The notes under the pieces were generated by a model that had not been told where the DNA came from, ran no database searches, and saw nothing but the letters and a program-made list of their open reading frames with translations. From Streptomyces sp. CBMA291 (lineage in GTDB: Bacteria > Actinomycetota > Actinomycetes > Streptomycetales > Streptomycetaceae): a DNA stretch of 64,000 bases. Positions within the stretch are counted from its first letter, which is position 1, and every line of letters begins with the position of its first letter. The DNA lies in NCBI RefSeq assembly GCF_014596525.1, contig NZ_MSJP01000031.1:1-64000 (forward strand), written 5' to 3'. A program made the position numbers and the translations under genes. This document shows positions 9,032-17,743 of this stretch, one piece after another.

Positions 9032-9652
9032 ATGTCGGTCGTGGCGACAGTAACGACAGTAGAAACAGGGCACGCGCACCCGTCGGTCAATCGACCGAAC
9101 CTCACCAGCGTCGGAACCATCATCTGGTTGAGCTCCGAGCTGATGTTCTTCGCGGCCCTCTTCGCGATGTACTTCACCCTGCGATCGGTGACGGGTGCCG
9201 AGTTCTGGGCAGAAAAGGCTTCGGCCTTGAACTTCCCGTTCTCGGCGACCAACACCACGGTCCTGGTGCTCTCCTCTCTCACCTGCCAGCTCGGCGTCTT
9301 CGCCGCCGAGCGGGGTGACGTGAAGAAGCTCCGGACGTGGTTCATCATCACGTTCGTGATGGGTTCGATCTTCATTGGCGGCCAGGTCTTCGAGTACACC
9401 GAGTTGGTCAAGCACGAGGGCCTCTCGCTCTCGTCCGACCCGTACGGCTCGGTGTTCTACCTGACCACCGGCTTCCACGGACTGCATGTGACGGGCGGAC
9501 TCATCGCCTTCCTGCTGGTCCTGGGCCGGACGTACGCCGCCAAGAGGTTCACTCACGAGCAGGCAACCGCCGCCATCGTCGTGTCCTACTACTGGCACTT
9601 CGTCGATGTCGTCTGGATCGGCCTCTTCGCCACGATCTACATGATCAAGTAA
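9032..9652 (+). CDS. ctaE: Cytochrome c oxidase subunit III
   Basis: 206 residues with five predicted helices and the COX3 landmarks [16 protein letters not shown] near the start, [11 protein letters not shown], and [14 protein letters not shown] at the end. It is a structural subunit stabilising CtaD. ATG 9032 was chosen; an in-frame GTG at 9041 is possible because neither has a good ribosome site. It starts the second respiratory unit ctaE-qcrC-qcrA-qcrB. Confidence 0.96.
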   Translation: MSVVATVTTVETGHAHPSVNRPNLTSVGTIIWLSSELMFFAALFAMYFTLRSVTGAEFWAEKASALNFPFSATNTTVLVLSSLTCQLGVFAAERGDVKKLRTWFIITFVMGSIFIGGQVFEYTELVKHEGLSLSSDPYGSVFYLTTGFHGLHVTGGLIAFLLVLGRTYAAKRFTHEQATAAIVVSYYWHFVDVVWIGLFATIYMIK

Positions 9653-9726
9653 TCGGTCCCGCCGACCCGGCGGACCGAGACATCCAGCAAGCATCGACGC
9701 AGAAGATCCTGACACCGGGGTAATCC

Positions 9727-10536
9727 GTGAAAAAGCTCTCCACACGACGACGCCATCCGCTGGCGGCGGTCGTCGTCCTACTTCTCGCGCTGGCGGCCAC
9801 TGGGGGGCTGTACGCCGCGTTCGCGCCCGCGGGCACCGCGAAGGCCGATGAGACCGCCCAGTCCCTCGCCATCGAGGAGGGTAAGAAGCTCTACTCCGTC
9901 GGCTGCGCCAGCTGCCACGGAACCGGCGGTCAGGGCACCACTGACGGCCCCTCCCTCGTCGGCGTCGGCTCCGCGGCCGTCGACTTCCAGGTCGGCACGG
10001 GCCGTATGCCGGCCCAGCAGCCGGGCGCCCAGGTCCCGAAGAAGAAGGTCATCTACTCGCAGGCTGAGATCGATCAGCTCGCGGCGTACATCGCCTCTCT
10101 CGGCGCCGGTCCGATCACTCCGACCGAGGGCCAGTACAACCCCGCGGGTGCCGACTCCTCCCGGGGTGGCGAGCTGTTCCGCAACAACTGCGCCCAGTGC
10201 CACAACTTCACCGGCCAGGGTGGCGCGCTGACCCACGGCAAGTACGCACCGAACCTCGAAGGCGTGAGCCCGAAGCACCTCTACGAGGCCATGCAGACCG
10301 GCCCGCAGAACATGCCCTCCTTCCCGGACGCGACCATGCCGGAGCAGCAGAAGAAGGACATCATCGCGTACGTCCAGGCCGTCAACAGTGACAAGACGGA
10401 CAGTCCGGGCGGTCTCTCGCTCGGTGGTCTCGGCCCCGTCAGCGAGGGCCTGTTCGCCTGGATCTTCGGACTGGGCGCGCTGATCGCAGTTGCCATCTGG
10501 GTCGCGGCCCACACCGCTAAGGCCAAGAAGTCATGA
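9727..10536 (+). CDS. qcrC: Dihaem cytochrome c subunit of the bcc complex
   Basis: 269 residues from GTG 9727. An N-terminal anchor (about 13-35) is followed by two cytochrome c domains with CASCHG (about 60) and CAQCHN (about 155), and a C-terminal helix ending in a Lys-rich tail. In Actinobacteria this fused dihaem subunit replaces soluble cytochrome c and hands electrons directly to CuA of CtaC. Its stop overlaps the qcrA start (ATGA). Confidence 0.97.
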   Translation: MKKLSTRRRHPLAAVVVLLLALAATGGLYAAFAPAGTAKADETAQSLAIEEGKKLYSVGCASCHGTGGQGTTDGPSLVGVGSAAVDFQVGTGRMPAQQPGAQVPKKKVIYSQAEIDQLAAYIASLGAGPITPTEGQYNPAGADSSRGGELFRNNCAQCHNFTGQGGALTHGKYAPNLEGVSPKHLYEAMQTGPQNMPSFPDATMPEQQKKDIIAYVQAVNSDKTDSPGGLSLGGLGPVSEGLFAWIFGLGALIAVAIWVAAHTAKAKKS

Positions 10537-11585
10537 GTAGCCAAGAGATTCCTGAAGAGACACTGCCGGCAGGGCAGGACACCGCGCACGGCGCGGTGAA
10601 GGTCGCCGACGACCCGTTCGCCGACCCGGGGCTGCCGCCCCACAAGCCGCGCATCCAGGACATCGACGAGCGTGCCGCTCGTCGTTCCGAGCGTGCGGTC
10701 GCCTTCATGTTCACGCTGTCGATGCTGGCCACCATCGGCTTCATCGCCTCGTACGTGATCTTCCCGGTCGACAAGATCGTGTACATCTGGCCGTTCGGCC
10801 GGGTGTCCGCGCTCAACTTCTCGCTGGGCTGGACCCTCGGTCTCGCGCTCTTCTTCATCGGCGCGGGCGCGGTCCACTGGGCCCGCACCCTGATGTCCGA
10901 CGTCGAGATCGCGGACGAGCGGCACCCGATGGAGGCCGACGCCGAGACCAAGGCCAAGGTCATGGCGGACTTCGCGGCCGGTGCCGCCGAGTCCGGCATG
11001 GGCCGCCGCAAGCTCATCCGCAACACGATGTTCGGCGCGCTGGCCCTGGTGCCGCTCTCCGGCGTCGTCCTGCTGCGCGACCTGGGCCCGCTGCCCGAGA
11101 AGAAGCTCCGGACCACCCGGTGGGCCAAGGGGCTTCAGCTCATCAACATGAACACGCACGAGCCGCTGCGTCCCGAGGACGTCGCGGTGGGCTCGCTGAC
11201 CTTCGCGATGCCGGAAGGCCTGTCGGAGCACGACGAGCACTTCCAGACCGAGATCGCCAAGGCCGCCCTGATGATCGTCCGGATCCAGCCGGAGGACATC
11301 AAGGACAAGCGCGAGCTGGAGTGGTCCCACCAGGGGATCGTCGCGTTCTCGAAGATCTGCACCCACGTGGGCTGCCCGATCTCCCTGTACGAGCAGCAGA
11401 CGCACCACGTCCTCTGCCCGTGCCACCAGTCCACCTTCGACCTCTCCGACGGCGCCCGCGTCATCTTCGGCCCGGCCGGTCACCCGCTTCCGCAGCTGCG
11501 GATCGGTGTGAACGACAAGGGCTTCCTTGAGGCGCTCGGCGACTTCGACGAGCCCGTCGGCCCTGCCTTCTGGGAGCGCGGATGA
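10533..11585 (+). CDS. qcrA: Rieske iron-sulfur subunit of the bcc complex
   Basis: 350 residues. Three N-terminal membrane helices (about 55-80, 95-115 and 165-180), an actinobacterial feature, precede the Rieske domain. The 2Fe-2S ligands are visible as CTHVGC and CPCHQS around residues 275-298. It oxidises menaquinol together with QcrB and passes an electron to QcrC. ATGA overlaps link it to qcrC upstream and qcrB downstream. Confidence 0.97.
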   Translation: MSSQEIPEETLPAGQDTAHGAVKVADDPFADPGLPPHKPRIQDIDERAARRSERAVAFMFTLSMLATIGFIASYVIFPVDKIVYIWPFGRVSALNFSLGWTLGLALFFIGAGAVHWARTLMSDVEIADERHPMEADAETKAKVMADFAAGAAESGMGRRKLIRNTMFGALALVPLSGVVLLRDLGPLPEKKLRTTRWAKGLQLINMNTHEPLRPEDVAVGSLTFAMPEGLSEHDEHFQTEIAKAALMIVRIQPEDIKDKRELEWSHQGIVAFSKICTHVGCPISLYEQQTHHVLCPCHQSTFDLSDGARVIFGPAGHPLPQLRIGVNDKGFLEALGDFDEPVGPAFWERG

Positions 11586-13207
11586 GCACCGTGACCGATA
11601 CGACGAAGAAGGCGCCCGCCGGTGAGCGGGTGGCCGACTGGGCCGATGGACGCCTGGGGATCTACACCCTGGCCAAGTCCAACATGCGGAAGATCTTCCC
11701 GGACCACTGGTCCTTCATGCTGGGCGAGATCTGCCTCTACAGCTTCCTCATCATCATCCTGACGGGCGTCTATCTGACGATGTTCTTCCACCCGTCGATG
11801 AACGAGGTGGAGTACGTCGGACCGTACGTCCCGCTCCAGGGACAGCTGATGTCCGAGGCGTTCAACTCGACCATGACGATCTCCTTCGAGGTCCGCGGTG
11901 GTCTGCTGATCCGCCAGATCCACCACTGGGCCGCGCTGATCTTCCTGGCCGGCATGTTCGTGCACATGATGCGCGTCTTCTTCACCGGCGCGTTCCGCAA
12001 GCCGCGTGAGATCAACTGGCTGTTCGGCTTCCTGCTGTTCTTCCTGGGCATGTTCACCGGTTTCACCGGTTACTCGCTCCCGGACGACCTGCTCTCCGGC
12101 ACCGGTGTCCGCTTCATGCAGGGCGCGATCCTGTCCGTGCCGATCGTCGGTACGTACCTGTCGATGTTCCTGTTCGGCGGCGAGTTCCCCGGCGGCGACT
12201 TCGTGGCCCGGTTCTACTCGGCCCACGTCCTGCTGCTGCCCGGCATCATGCTCGGCCTCGTGGTCGCCCACCTCATCCTGGTGTTCGTCCACAAGCACAC
12301 GCACTTCGCCGGTCCCGGCCGGACGAACAAGAACGTCGTCGGCATGCCGCTGATGCCGGTCTACATGGCCAAGGCCGGAGGCTTCTTCTTCCTGGTCTTC
12401 GGTGTCATCGCGATCATCGCGGCCGTCGCCTCGATCAACCCGATCTGGGCCATCGGCCCGTACCGGCCGGACATGGTGTCCACCGGCGCCCAGCCCGACT
12501 GGTACATGGGCTTCGCCGAGGGTCTGATCCGTGTCATGCCGGGCTGGGAGATCAACCTGTGGGGCCACACGCTGGTCCTCGGTGTGATGATCCCGCTGGC
12601 GATCTTCCCCGTGGTCCTCGCGGCGATCGGTGTCTACCCGTTCATCGAGTCCTGGATCACCGGCGACAAGCGCGAGCACCACATCGCGCAGCGCCCGCGC
12701 AACGCTCCGACGCGCACCGCCTTCGGTGTCGCCTGGCTCACCGCGTACATGGTCATGCTCGTGGGTGGTGGAAACGACCTCTGGGCGACCCACTTCCACC
12801 TGTCGATCAACTCGATCACCTGGTTCGTCCGGATCTTCTTCTTCCTGGGCCCGGTGCTCGCGTTCATCGCCACCAAGCGGATCTGCCTCGGCCTCCAGCG
12901 CCGGGACAAGGACAAGGTGCTGCACGGGCGCGAGTCCGGCATCATCAAGCGCCTGCCGCACGGTGAGTTCGTCGAGGTCCACGAGCCGCTCAGCCAGGGC
13001 GAGATGCACCGCCTCACGGCGCACGAGCAGTACGCCGCCGCCGAGCTGCCGCCGGCCGTCGACGAGAACGGTGTGGAGCGCAAGACCGGGCCTTTCGAGA
13101 AGCTCCGGGTCAAGCTCAACAAGGGCTACTACGGCGACGACAGCCAGATCGCCAAGCCCACGGCCGAGGAGTACAAGGAGATCCAGAGCGGCCACGGCCA
13201 CCACTGA
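11582..13207 (+). CDS. qcrB: Cytochrome b subunit of the bcc complex
   Basis: 541 residues. The haem-binding His pairs occur in QIHHWAALIFLAGMFVHMM and YSAHVLLL...VVAHLILVF. The Qo-site motif reads PDWY, the actinobacterial variant of PEWY. There are about nine helices and a long cytoplasmic C-terminal extension (about 130 residues) that typical mitochondrial cytochrome b lacks. It carries the quinol oxidation and reduction sites of the supercomplex. It is the last gene of the operon and is followed by an 11-bp hairpin. Confidence 0.97.
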   Translation: MSTVTDTTKKAPAGERVADWADGRLGIYTLAKSNMRKIFPDHWSFMLGEICLYSFLIIILTGVYLTMFFHPSMNEVEYVGPYVPLQGQLMSEAFNSTMTISFEVRGGLLIRQIHHWAALIFLAGMFVHMMRVFFTGAFRKPREINWLFGFLLFFLGMFTGFTGYSLPDDLLSGTGVRFMQGAILSVPIVGTYLSMFLFGGEFPGGDFVARFYSAHVLLLPGIMLGLVVAHLILVFVHKHTHFAGPGRTNKNVVGMPLMPVYMAKAGGFFFLVFGVIAIIAAVASINPIWAIGPYRPDMVSTGAQPDWYMGFAEGLIRVMPGWEINLWGHTLVLGVMIPLAIFPVVLAAIGVYPFIESWITGDKREHHIAQRPRNAPTRTAFGVAWLTAYMVMLVGGGNDLWATHFHLSINSITWFVRIFFFLGPVLAFIATKRICLGLQRRDKDKVLHGRESGIIKRLPHGEFVEVHEPLSQGEMHRLTAHEQYAAAELPPAVDENGVERKTGPFEKLRVKLNKGYYGDDSQIAKPTAEEYKEIQSGHGHH

Positions 13208-13245
13208 TCACTTGAACGCCTGACCGAACAGGTCGCCACGGCAGG

Positions 13246-13272
13246 AGCCCCGTCCATTCGCTGGACGGGGCT
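13246..13272 (+). terminator. Terminator after qcrB
   Basis: An 11-bp perfect stem with TTCGC loop followed by CTTTG, 38 nt after the qcrB stop. Confidence 0.85.
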
Positions 13273-13336
13273 CTTTGCCGTTCCCCGGGATGGATAGGGT
13301 GGGTCCGTATCCGTCTTGTACTCATCAGGAGCTGCC

Positions 13337-14401
13337 ATGAGCGCTGCGACCCCCGCTGGAGGACCTACGTCGGCGGGCCGCTCCTGGCCGGCCGTACTGA
13401 ACACCCTGCTGACCGGAGGCGACCTCAGCACCGAGGAATCCGCCTGGGCCATGGACAACATCATGAGCGGCGAGGCCACCGACGCGCAGATCGCCGGGTT
13501 CGCGGTCGCGCTGCGGGCCAAGGGCGAGACCGTCGAGGAGATCACCGGTCTGGTCCGCGCGATGTACGCGCACGCCAGCACGATCGAGGTGCCCGGCCGG
13601 TCCGTGGACATCGTCGGCACCGGCGGTGACGGTGCCAAGACGGTCAACATCTCCACCATGTCGGCGATCGTCGTCGCCGGGACCGGCGCCAAGGTCGTCA
13701 AGCACGGCAGCCGGGCGGCCTCCTCCGCCTCCGGCGCCTCCGACGTCCTGGAGAAGCTCGGCGTCAATCTGGAGCTGACGCCGAAGCGGGTGGCCGAGGT
13801 CGCCGAGGAAGCCGGGATCACCTTCTGCTTCGCGGTGAAGTTCCACCCGTCCCTGCGCCATGTCGCCACCGCCCGCGGCCAGCTCGGCGTACGGACCGTC
13901 TTCAACTTCCTGGGCCCGCTCACCAACCCCGCCCGGGTCAAGGCACAGGCCACGGGCGTGGCCGATGCCCGGATGGCGCCGATCCTGGCCGGGGTGCTCG
14001 CCGAGCGCGGCTCCTCCGCCCTCGTCTTCCGGGGCGACGACGGGCTCGACGAGCTGACCACCACCGCCACCTCCCGGGTCTGGGTGGTCCGGGACGGAAG
14101 GGTGACCGAGGAGGCCTTCGACCCCCGGGACGTCGGCGTCGACCTGGTCCCCGTGGAGGCGCTGCGCGGCGCGGACGCCTCGTACAACGCCGATGTCGCC
14201 CGTCGGCTGCTCGCGGGGGAGACCGGGCCGGTACGGGACGCGGTGCTGCTCAACTCCGCCGCCGCCCTGACCGCGCTCGACCCGGGCAGCGGCAGCCTCG
14301 CCGAGCAGATCAGGGGCGGGATGGAACGGGCGGCCGAGGCCATCGACTCCGGCGCCGCCCGACGGCTCCTGGAGCGCTGGGTGGCCGTCAGCAACGCCTG
14401 A
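13337..14401 (+). CDS. trpD: Anthranilate phosphoribosyltransferase
   Basis: 354 residues from ATG 13337, which has AGGAG 7 nt upstream; an upstream in-frame start at 13316 is rejected. Motifs include [14 protein letters not shown] (PRPP and Mg binding), KHGSRAASS and the [11 protein letters not shown] region. It makes N-(5-phosphoribosyl)anthranilate, the second step of tryptophan synthesis. It stands alone after the respiratory operon, as trpD (Rv2192c) does in M. tuberculosis, away from trpE(G) at 42.4-44.3 kb. Confidence 0.95.
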   Translation: MSAATPAGGPTSAGRSWPAVLNTLLTGGDLSTEESAWAMDNIMSGEATDAQIAGFAVALRAKGETVEEITGLVRAMYAHASTIEVPGRSVDIVGTGGDGAKTVNISTMSAIVVAGTGAKVVKHGSRAASSASGASDVLEKLGVNLELTPKRVAEVAEEAGITFCFAVKFHPSLRHVATARGQLGVRTVFNFLGPLTNPARVKAQATGVADARMAPILAGVLAERGSSALVFRGDDGLDELTTTATSRVWVVRDGRVTEEAFDPRDVGVDLVPVEALRGADASYNADVARRLLAGETGPVRDAVLLNSAAALTALDPGSGSLAEQIRGGMERAAEAIDSGAARRLLERWVAVSNA

Positions 14402-14421
14402 GCCGTTCGCCGTTCACTCCA

Positions 14422-14452
14422 CGACCCCGGTCCATCATGCGGACCGGGGTCG
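14422..14452 (+). terminator. Terminator after trpD
   Basis: A 12-bp perfect stem (14422-14433 with 14441-14452) 20 nt after the trpD stop. Confidence 0.8.
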
Positions 14453-14487
14453 TGTGCGTGGTCGATCATGTGGCAAGATGCTCCCCA

Positions 14488-14604
14488 GGTCACGAGTGAC
14501 AGCGTTTAGGCCCCGGCTTGCTGTCCGGCAACCCTCCGTCCGTGGCGGGGTGCCCCGGGTGATGACCAGGCCGTAGGCAGCGAGGTCTACGGCAAGCGCG
14601 GACC
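14488..14604 (+). ncRNA. SAM-IV riboswitch
   Basis: The block from GGTCACGAGTGACAGCG through GCCCCGGCTTGCTG, CCGGCAACCCTCC, GTGGCGGGGTGCCCCGGGTG, ATGACCAGG and the distal GTAGGCAGCGAGGTCTACGG hairpin matches the actinobacterial SAM-IV aptamer: the S-box-like core plus a 3' pseudoknot hairpin. It begins shortly after the trpD terminator and precedes the class V aminotransferase, fitting control of sulfur amino acid metabolism by S-adenosylmethionine. Confidence 0.88.
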
Positions 14605-14645
14605 CCTCGAACACCAGGGGTCCTGGTCTGTCGAGGAGCTTTTTC
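14605..14645 (+). terminator. Probable riboswitch-controlled terminator
   Basis: CCTCGA (14605-14610) pairs with TCGAGG, enclosing CCAGG/CCTGG, and is followed by AGCTTTTT, one of the few U-tracts in the window. An alternative stem GGACCCCT/AGGGGTCC (14600-14607 with 14616-14623) uses the same bases, so two exclusive folds are possible, as expected of an expression platform. Inferred from pairing only. Confidence 0.6.
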
Positions 14646-14646
14646 C

Positions 14647-14667
14647 GTGAGCAAGCGAATGCGATAG
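14647..14667 (+). CDS. Six-codon leader mini-ORF after the riboswitch
   Basis: GTG 14647 has a good ribosome site (AGGAG 14634-14638, 8 nt upstream) that lies in the 3' arm of the terminator stem. It encodes six residues, (f)M-S-K-R-M-R, then TAG. Its ribosome site would be hidden when the terminator forms. It may be a translated leader peptide with a methionine codon as a sensor, or a chance ORF; a ribosome on it could influence the fold. No homologue is known to me. Confidence 0.35.
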   Translation: MSKRMR

Positions 14668-14821
14668 GGCGAGTCCGCCCCTTCTTCACCCTTGGACCAG
14701 GGTCTCTTCCGCGTACCTTCGCGCACCCGTGCCGTCCGAGGTCTCCACCCGTACCCCGCCGTACCCGGCCGCGTACGGGACCACCGAAGCCATTCAGCAC
14801 CGCCCGCCGGGAGATATCGCC

Positions 14822-16228
14822 ATGTCCGCACGCCCTGACGCCCTCGCCACCGCCGCCGCCACCGTCGAGACCGCCGCCGAGTCCGCCGACCCCTGCTGCG
14901 CCGCCCCGCTGCCCGTCCTCGGCCGGGACGTCACCGTCCCGCTCGTCACCGGCGGCGAGGTGACCTACGCGGCGCTCGACTACGCGGCCAGCGCCCCGGC
15001 CCTCCAGCGCGTCTGGGACGACGTCGCCGCGTACGCCCCCTACTACGGCAGCGTCCACCGGGGCGCGGGCTACCTCTCCCAGCTCTCCACCGACCTCTTC
15101 GAGAACAGCCGCGCCACCGTCGCCGAGTTCCTCGACTGCCGCGCCGACGACCAGGTCGTCTTCACCCGCTCCACCACCGACTCGCTGAACCTGCTGGCCA
15201 GGGTCGTCCCCGAGGAGTGCGAGGTCTTCGTCTTCGAGACCGAGCACCACGCCTCGCTGCTGCCCTGGAACGACGCCCGCGTCACCTATCTGAGTGCCCC
15301 CCGCACCCCCTCCCAGGCGGTCGAGACCCTGGAGCGGGCGCTCGCCGACCGCGACCCCTACGGGCCCGCCCTGGTCTGCGTCACCGGCGCCTCCAACGTC
15401 ACCGGCGAGCTGTGGCCGGTACGGGAACTGGCCGCCGCCGCCCACGCGCACGGCGCCCGGATCGTCCTCGACGCCGCCCAGCTCGCGCCCCACCACCCGG
15501 TCTCCGTGCGCGACCTCGACGTGGACTGGATCGCCTTCTCCGGCCACAAGCTGTACGCGCCCTTCGGCTCCGGCGTGCTCGCCGGTCGCGCCGACTGGCT
15601 CCAGGCGGCCGAGCCCTACCTGGCGGGCGGCGGCGCCTCCCGCACGGTGGCCCGCCGCGCCGACGGCGGCGTGGACGTCGAGTGGCACACCACCGCCGCC
15701 CGGCACGAGGCCGGTTCCCCCAACGTCATCGGCGTCTACTCCATCGCCTCCGCCTGCAAGGCGCTCACCGAGGCGGGCTTCGACTCCCTCGTCGCCCGCG
15801 AGCGGCACCTGATCGCCAAGGTCCGGGCGGGTCTGGCCGAGGTCCCCGAGGTCAAGGTGCTCTCGCTGTTCGGCGACGACGCGCCCCGGGTCGGCGTCAT
15901 CTCCTTCGTCGTGGCGGGCTGGAACAGCTCCCACTTCGCCGCCGCGCTCTCCGCCGAGTACGGCATCGGCGTCCGCGACGGTCTGTTCTGCGCCCACCCG
16001 CTGGTCCGCACGCTGCTCGGCAGCGACCCGCAGGACCCGGGCGAGTGCGGCGCCCCGGACGCGGCTCCCGGCGAGCGCTCCCTGAACGCCATCCGGGTGA
16101 GCTTCGGCGCCGGTACGCCGGACGAGCACGTGGAGCGGTTCGTGGGCGCGGTGAAGGCGCTGGTCCGGGACGGGGCCCAGTGGAAGTACCGCACGGAGGA
16201 CGGCCGCTGCGTCCCCGACCGCGGCTGA
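14822..16228 (+). CDS. Aminotransferase class V / cysteine desulfurase-like PLP enzyme
   Basis: 468 residues from ATG 14822 with GGGAGA upstream. A fold-type I PLP enzyme: TRSTTDSLNLL near residue 120, ETEHHASLLPWN near 140, VLDAAQLAPH near 220 (PLP pyridine and phosphate contacts) and the Schiff-base lysine in FSGHKLYAPFGSG near 245. It belongs to the selenocysteine lyase/SufS-like branch. Being downstream of a SAM-IV riboswitch, its substrate is probably a sulfur amino acid, but the exact reaction is unknown. The 5' leader from the trpD terminator to the start is 370 nt. Confidence 0.85.
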   Translation: MSARPDALATAAATVETAAESADPCCAAPLPVLGRDVTVPLVTGGEVTYAALDYAASAPALQRVWDDVAAYAPYYGSVHRGAGYLSQLSTDLFENSRATVAEFLDCRADDQVVFTRSTTDSLNLLARVVPEECEVFVFETEHHASLLPWNDARVTYLSAPRTPSQAVETLERALADRDPYGPALVCVTGASNVTGELWPVRELAAAAHAHGARIVLDAAQLAPHHPVSVRDLDVDWIAFSGHKLYAPFGSGVLAGRADWLQAAEPYLAGGGASRTVARRADGGVDVEWHTTAARHEAGSPNVIGVYSIASACKALTEAGFDSLVARERHLIAKVRAGLAEVPEVKVLSLFGDDAPRVGVISFVVAGWNSSHFAAALSAEYGIGVRDGLFCAHPLVRTLLGSDPQDPGECGAPDAAPGERSLNAIRVSFGAGTPDEHVERFVGAVKALVRDGAQWKYRTEDGRCVPDRG

Positions 16229-16246
16229 TCACTCACTCGTACGGGT

Positions 16247-16277
16247 GAAGGGGGCCTCCCGCCGGGAGGCCCCCTTC
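16247..16277. terminator. Bidirectional terminator
   Basis: A 14-bp perfect stem with a 3-nt loop (16247-16260 with 16264-16277) between the convergent aminotransferase and Lrp-like genes. Confidence 0.85.
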
Positions 16278-16297
16278 GTCATGCCGCGTACCGGGTC

Positions 16298-16579
16298 TCA
16301 GGACTCCAGACCGATGGCGAAGGCCGCCTCCAGGTCGTGCTGGGAGTAGGTGCGGAAGGCGACGTGGGTGTCCGTGGCCTCGACGCCGGGGATCTTGCTG
16401 ATGCTGCCGGGGATGACGTCCGCCAGGTCGTCGTGGCGGGAGACCCGGACCATCGCGATGAGGTCGTAGGTACCGGTCACCGAGAAGACCTCGCTGACGC
16501 TGTCGAGCCCGGCGATCGACTCGGCGATCTCGGGGATGCGGTCCACGCTGGTCTTGATGAGCACGATCGCGGTGATCAC
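16298..16579 (-). CDS. Stand-alone Lrp/AsnC ligand-binding (RAM) domain protein
   Basis: 93 residues from GTG 16579. The whole protein corresponds to the ligand-binding half of Lrp/AsnC regulators (AIVLIKT at the start, VTGTYDLIAMVRV in the middle, HVAFRTYSQHDLE near the end). The helix-turn-helix half is absent. Such single-domain proteins may bind amino acids or modulate full-length Lrp proteins. The start overlaps the stop of the rhomboid gene (GTGA), so the two are translationally coupled. Confidence 0.88.
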   Translation of the reverse strand: MITAIVLIKTSVDRIPEIAESIAGLDSVSEVFSVTGTYDLIAMVRVSRHDDLADVIPGSISKIPGVEATDTHVAFRTYSQHDLEAAFAIGLES

Positions 16580-17310
16580 GGCTGGCTTTCTCCCTCGGTG
16601 GCCGCGGTTTGGGCTTTCACTCTATCCCCACCCCGGTAGCGCCCCCAGGCGTAGAGGAAGCCGACGGAGAAGCCCACCACGTGGGCCAGATAGGCGACGC
16701 CGGGTCCCGCGCCCGCCGCCCGCGCGGCCAGCCACTGGAGCACGAACCAGAAGATCAGCACGATCCAGGCGGGGAAGCGCAGCGGCAGGAAGAAGAGGAA
16801 GGGGAAGAGGCTGGTGACCCGGGAACGCGGAAAGAGGAAGAGGAAGGCCCCGAGCACCCCGGAGATCGCCCCCGACGCCCCCACCAGGGTCTGCTCGCTG
16901 CCGGCGTGCGCCACCGCGTACCCCAGCAGGGCGAGATAGCCGGTGCCCAGATAGAAGAGGGCGAATCCGGCCGCGCCCATGCGTTCTTCGGCCATCGCGC
17001 CGAAGACGTACAGGAAGAGCATGTTTCCCAGCAGATGGAGCCAGCTGCCGTGGACGAAGAGCGCGGTGAGCGGGGTGAGCAGGGCGTGCGGCTCCCCGGC
17101 GAGGAGTTCGGCGGGGACCACGCCCCAGCTGCGGAAGTACAGGCCCTGCGCCGCGAGGAGCTGTTCCCCGGTGCCGTGACCGGGGTCGAGTCCGGACGCC
17201 GGACTGAGGGCGAAGAGCAGACAGCAGGCGGCGATCAGGCCGTACGTCACCGCGGGTCCGCCCCGGACGCCCTGCCAGGCGCCGAGGGTCCTGTCTCGCC
17301 AGTCGGTCAC
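16576..17310 (-). CDS. Rhomboid-family intramembrane serine protease
   Basis: 244 residues from GTG 17310. The rhomboid core is clear: HGSWLHLLGNMLFLYVFG with the HxxxN element, the catalytic serine in GASGAISGVLG, and the catalytic His in AHVVGFSVGF in the last helix. About six membrane helices. It should cleave membrane proteins within the bilayer; substrates are unknown. Earlier in-frame starts up to 17940 overlap the opposite-strand gene and are rejected. It is followed without a gap by the Lrp-like gene. Confidence 0.9.
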   Translation of the reverse strand: MTDWRDRTLGAWQGVRGGPAVTYGLIAACCLLFALSPASGLDPGHGTGEQLLAAQGLYFRSWGVVPAELLAGEPHALLTPLTALFVHGSWLHLLGNMLFLYVFGAMAEERMGAAGFALFYLGTGYLALLGYAVAHAGSEQTLVGASGAISGVLGAFLFLFPRSRVTSLFPFLFFLPLRFPAWIVLIFWFVLQWLAARAAGAGPGVAYLAHVVGFSVGFLYAWGRYRGGDRVKAQTAATEGESQP

Positions 17311-17467
17311 GGACAGATCATGGCGTACCGGGGCCGAAGTGGACAGAGTGCCTCGCCGTGCCGTCGGGTGGCGGCGAGGCCGTAGGGTTGCTGCCAGTAC
17401 AACCGCAGTTCGACGGCGCACCGCGGCTCCCGTACCTGGCCCACGCAACAGGAAGAAGGACGGACCG

Positions 17468-17710
17468 ATGACGACGGTTCCCTCGCCGACCGACGAGACC
17501 CGCTGGCGCTGCACGCTCTGCGGCAATCTGACCCGTTTCGATGTGACGCGCTCCTCGAAGGTCGTCGAGTTCGTCCATCTGGACCTCGCGGGTGATCCCA
17601 CGGTCGAGGAGCGGCAGGTGGTCAGTGAGACCATCGAGTCGGTCCGCTGCCGCTGGTGCAACGCGGTGGACCAGATCGAACTGGTGGACAGGCCGGGCGC
17701 CGCTTCCTGA
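17468..17710 (+). CDS. Small zinc-ribbon-like protein
   Basis: 80 residues from ATG 17468, preceded by GAAGAAGGAC. Two cysteine pairs, CTLC (residues 15-18) and CRWC near residue 62, could bind one zinc. The middle is acidic. It lies 33 nt before the NYN-domain gene on the same strand and is probably cotranscribed with it. Function unknown; the knuckle suggests RNA, DNA or protein binding. Confidence 0.75.
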   Translation: MTTVPSPTDETRWRCTLCGNLTRFDVTRSSKVVEFVHLDLAGDPTVEERQVVSETIESVRCRWCNAVDQIELVDRPGAAS

Positions 17711-17743
17711 GGGACGGCGCGGACGACATAGGGGTGACGGATC

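Noticed and set aside
13275..13300. Promoter for trpD from TTGCCG and TAGGGT
   Set aside because: The spacer is only 14 nt and TTGCCG overlaps the qcrB terminator tail; not convincing enough to list.
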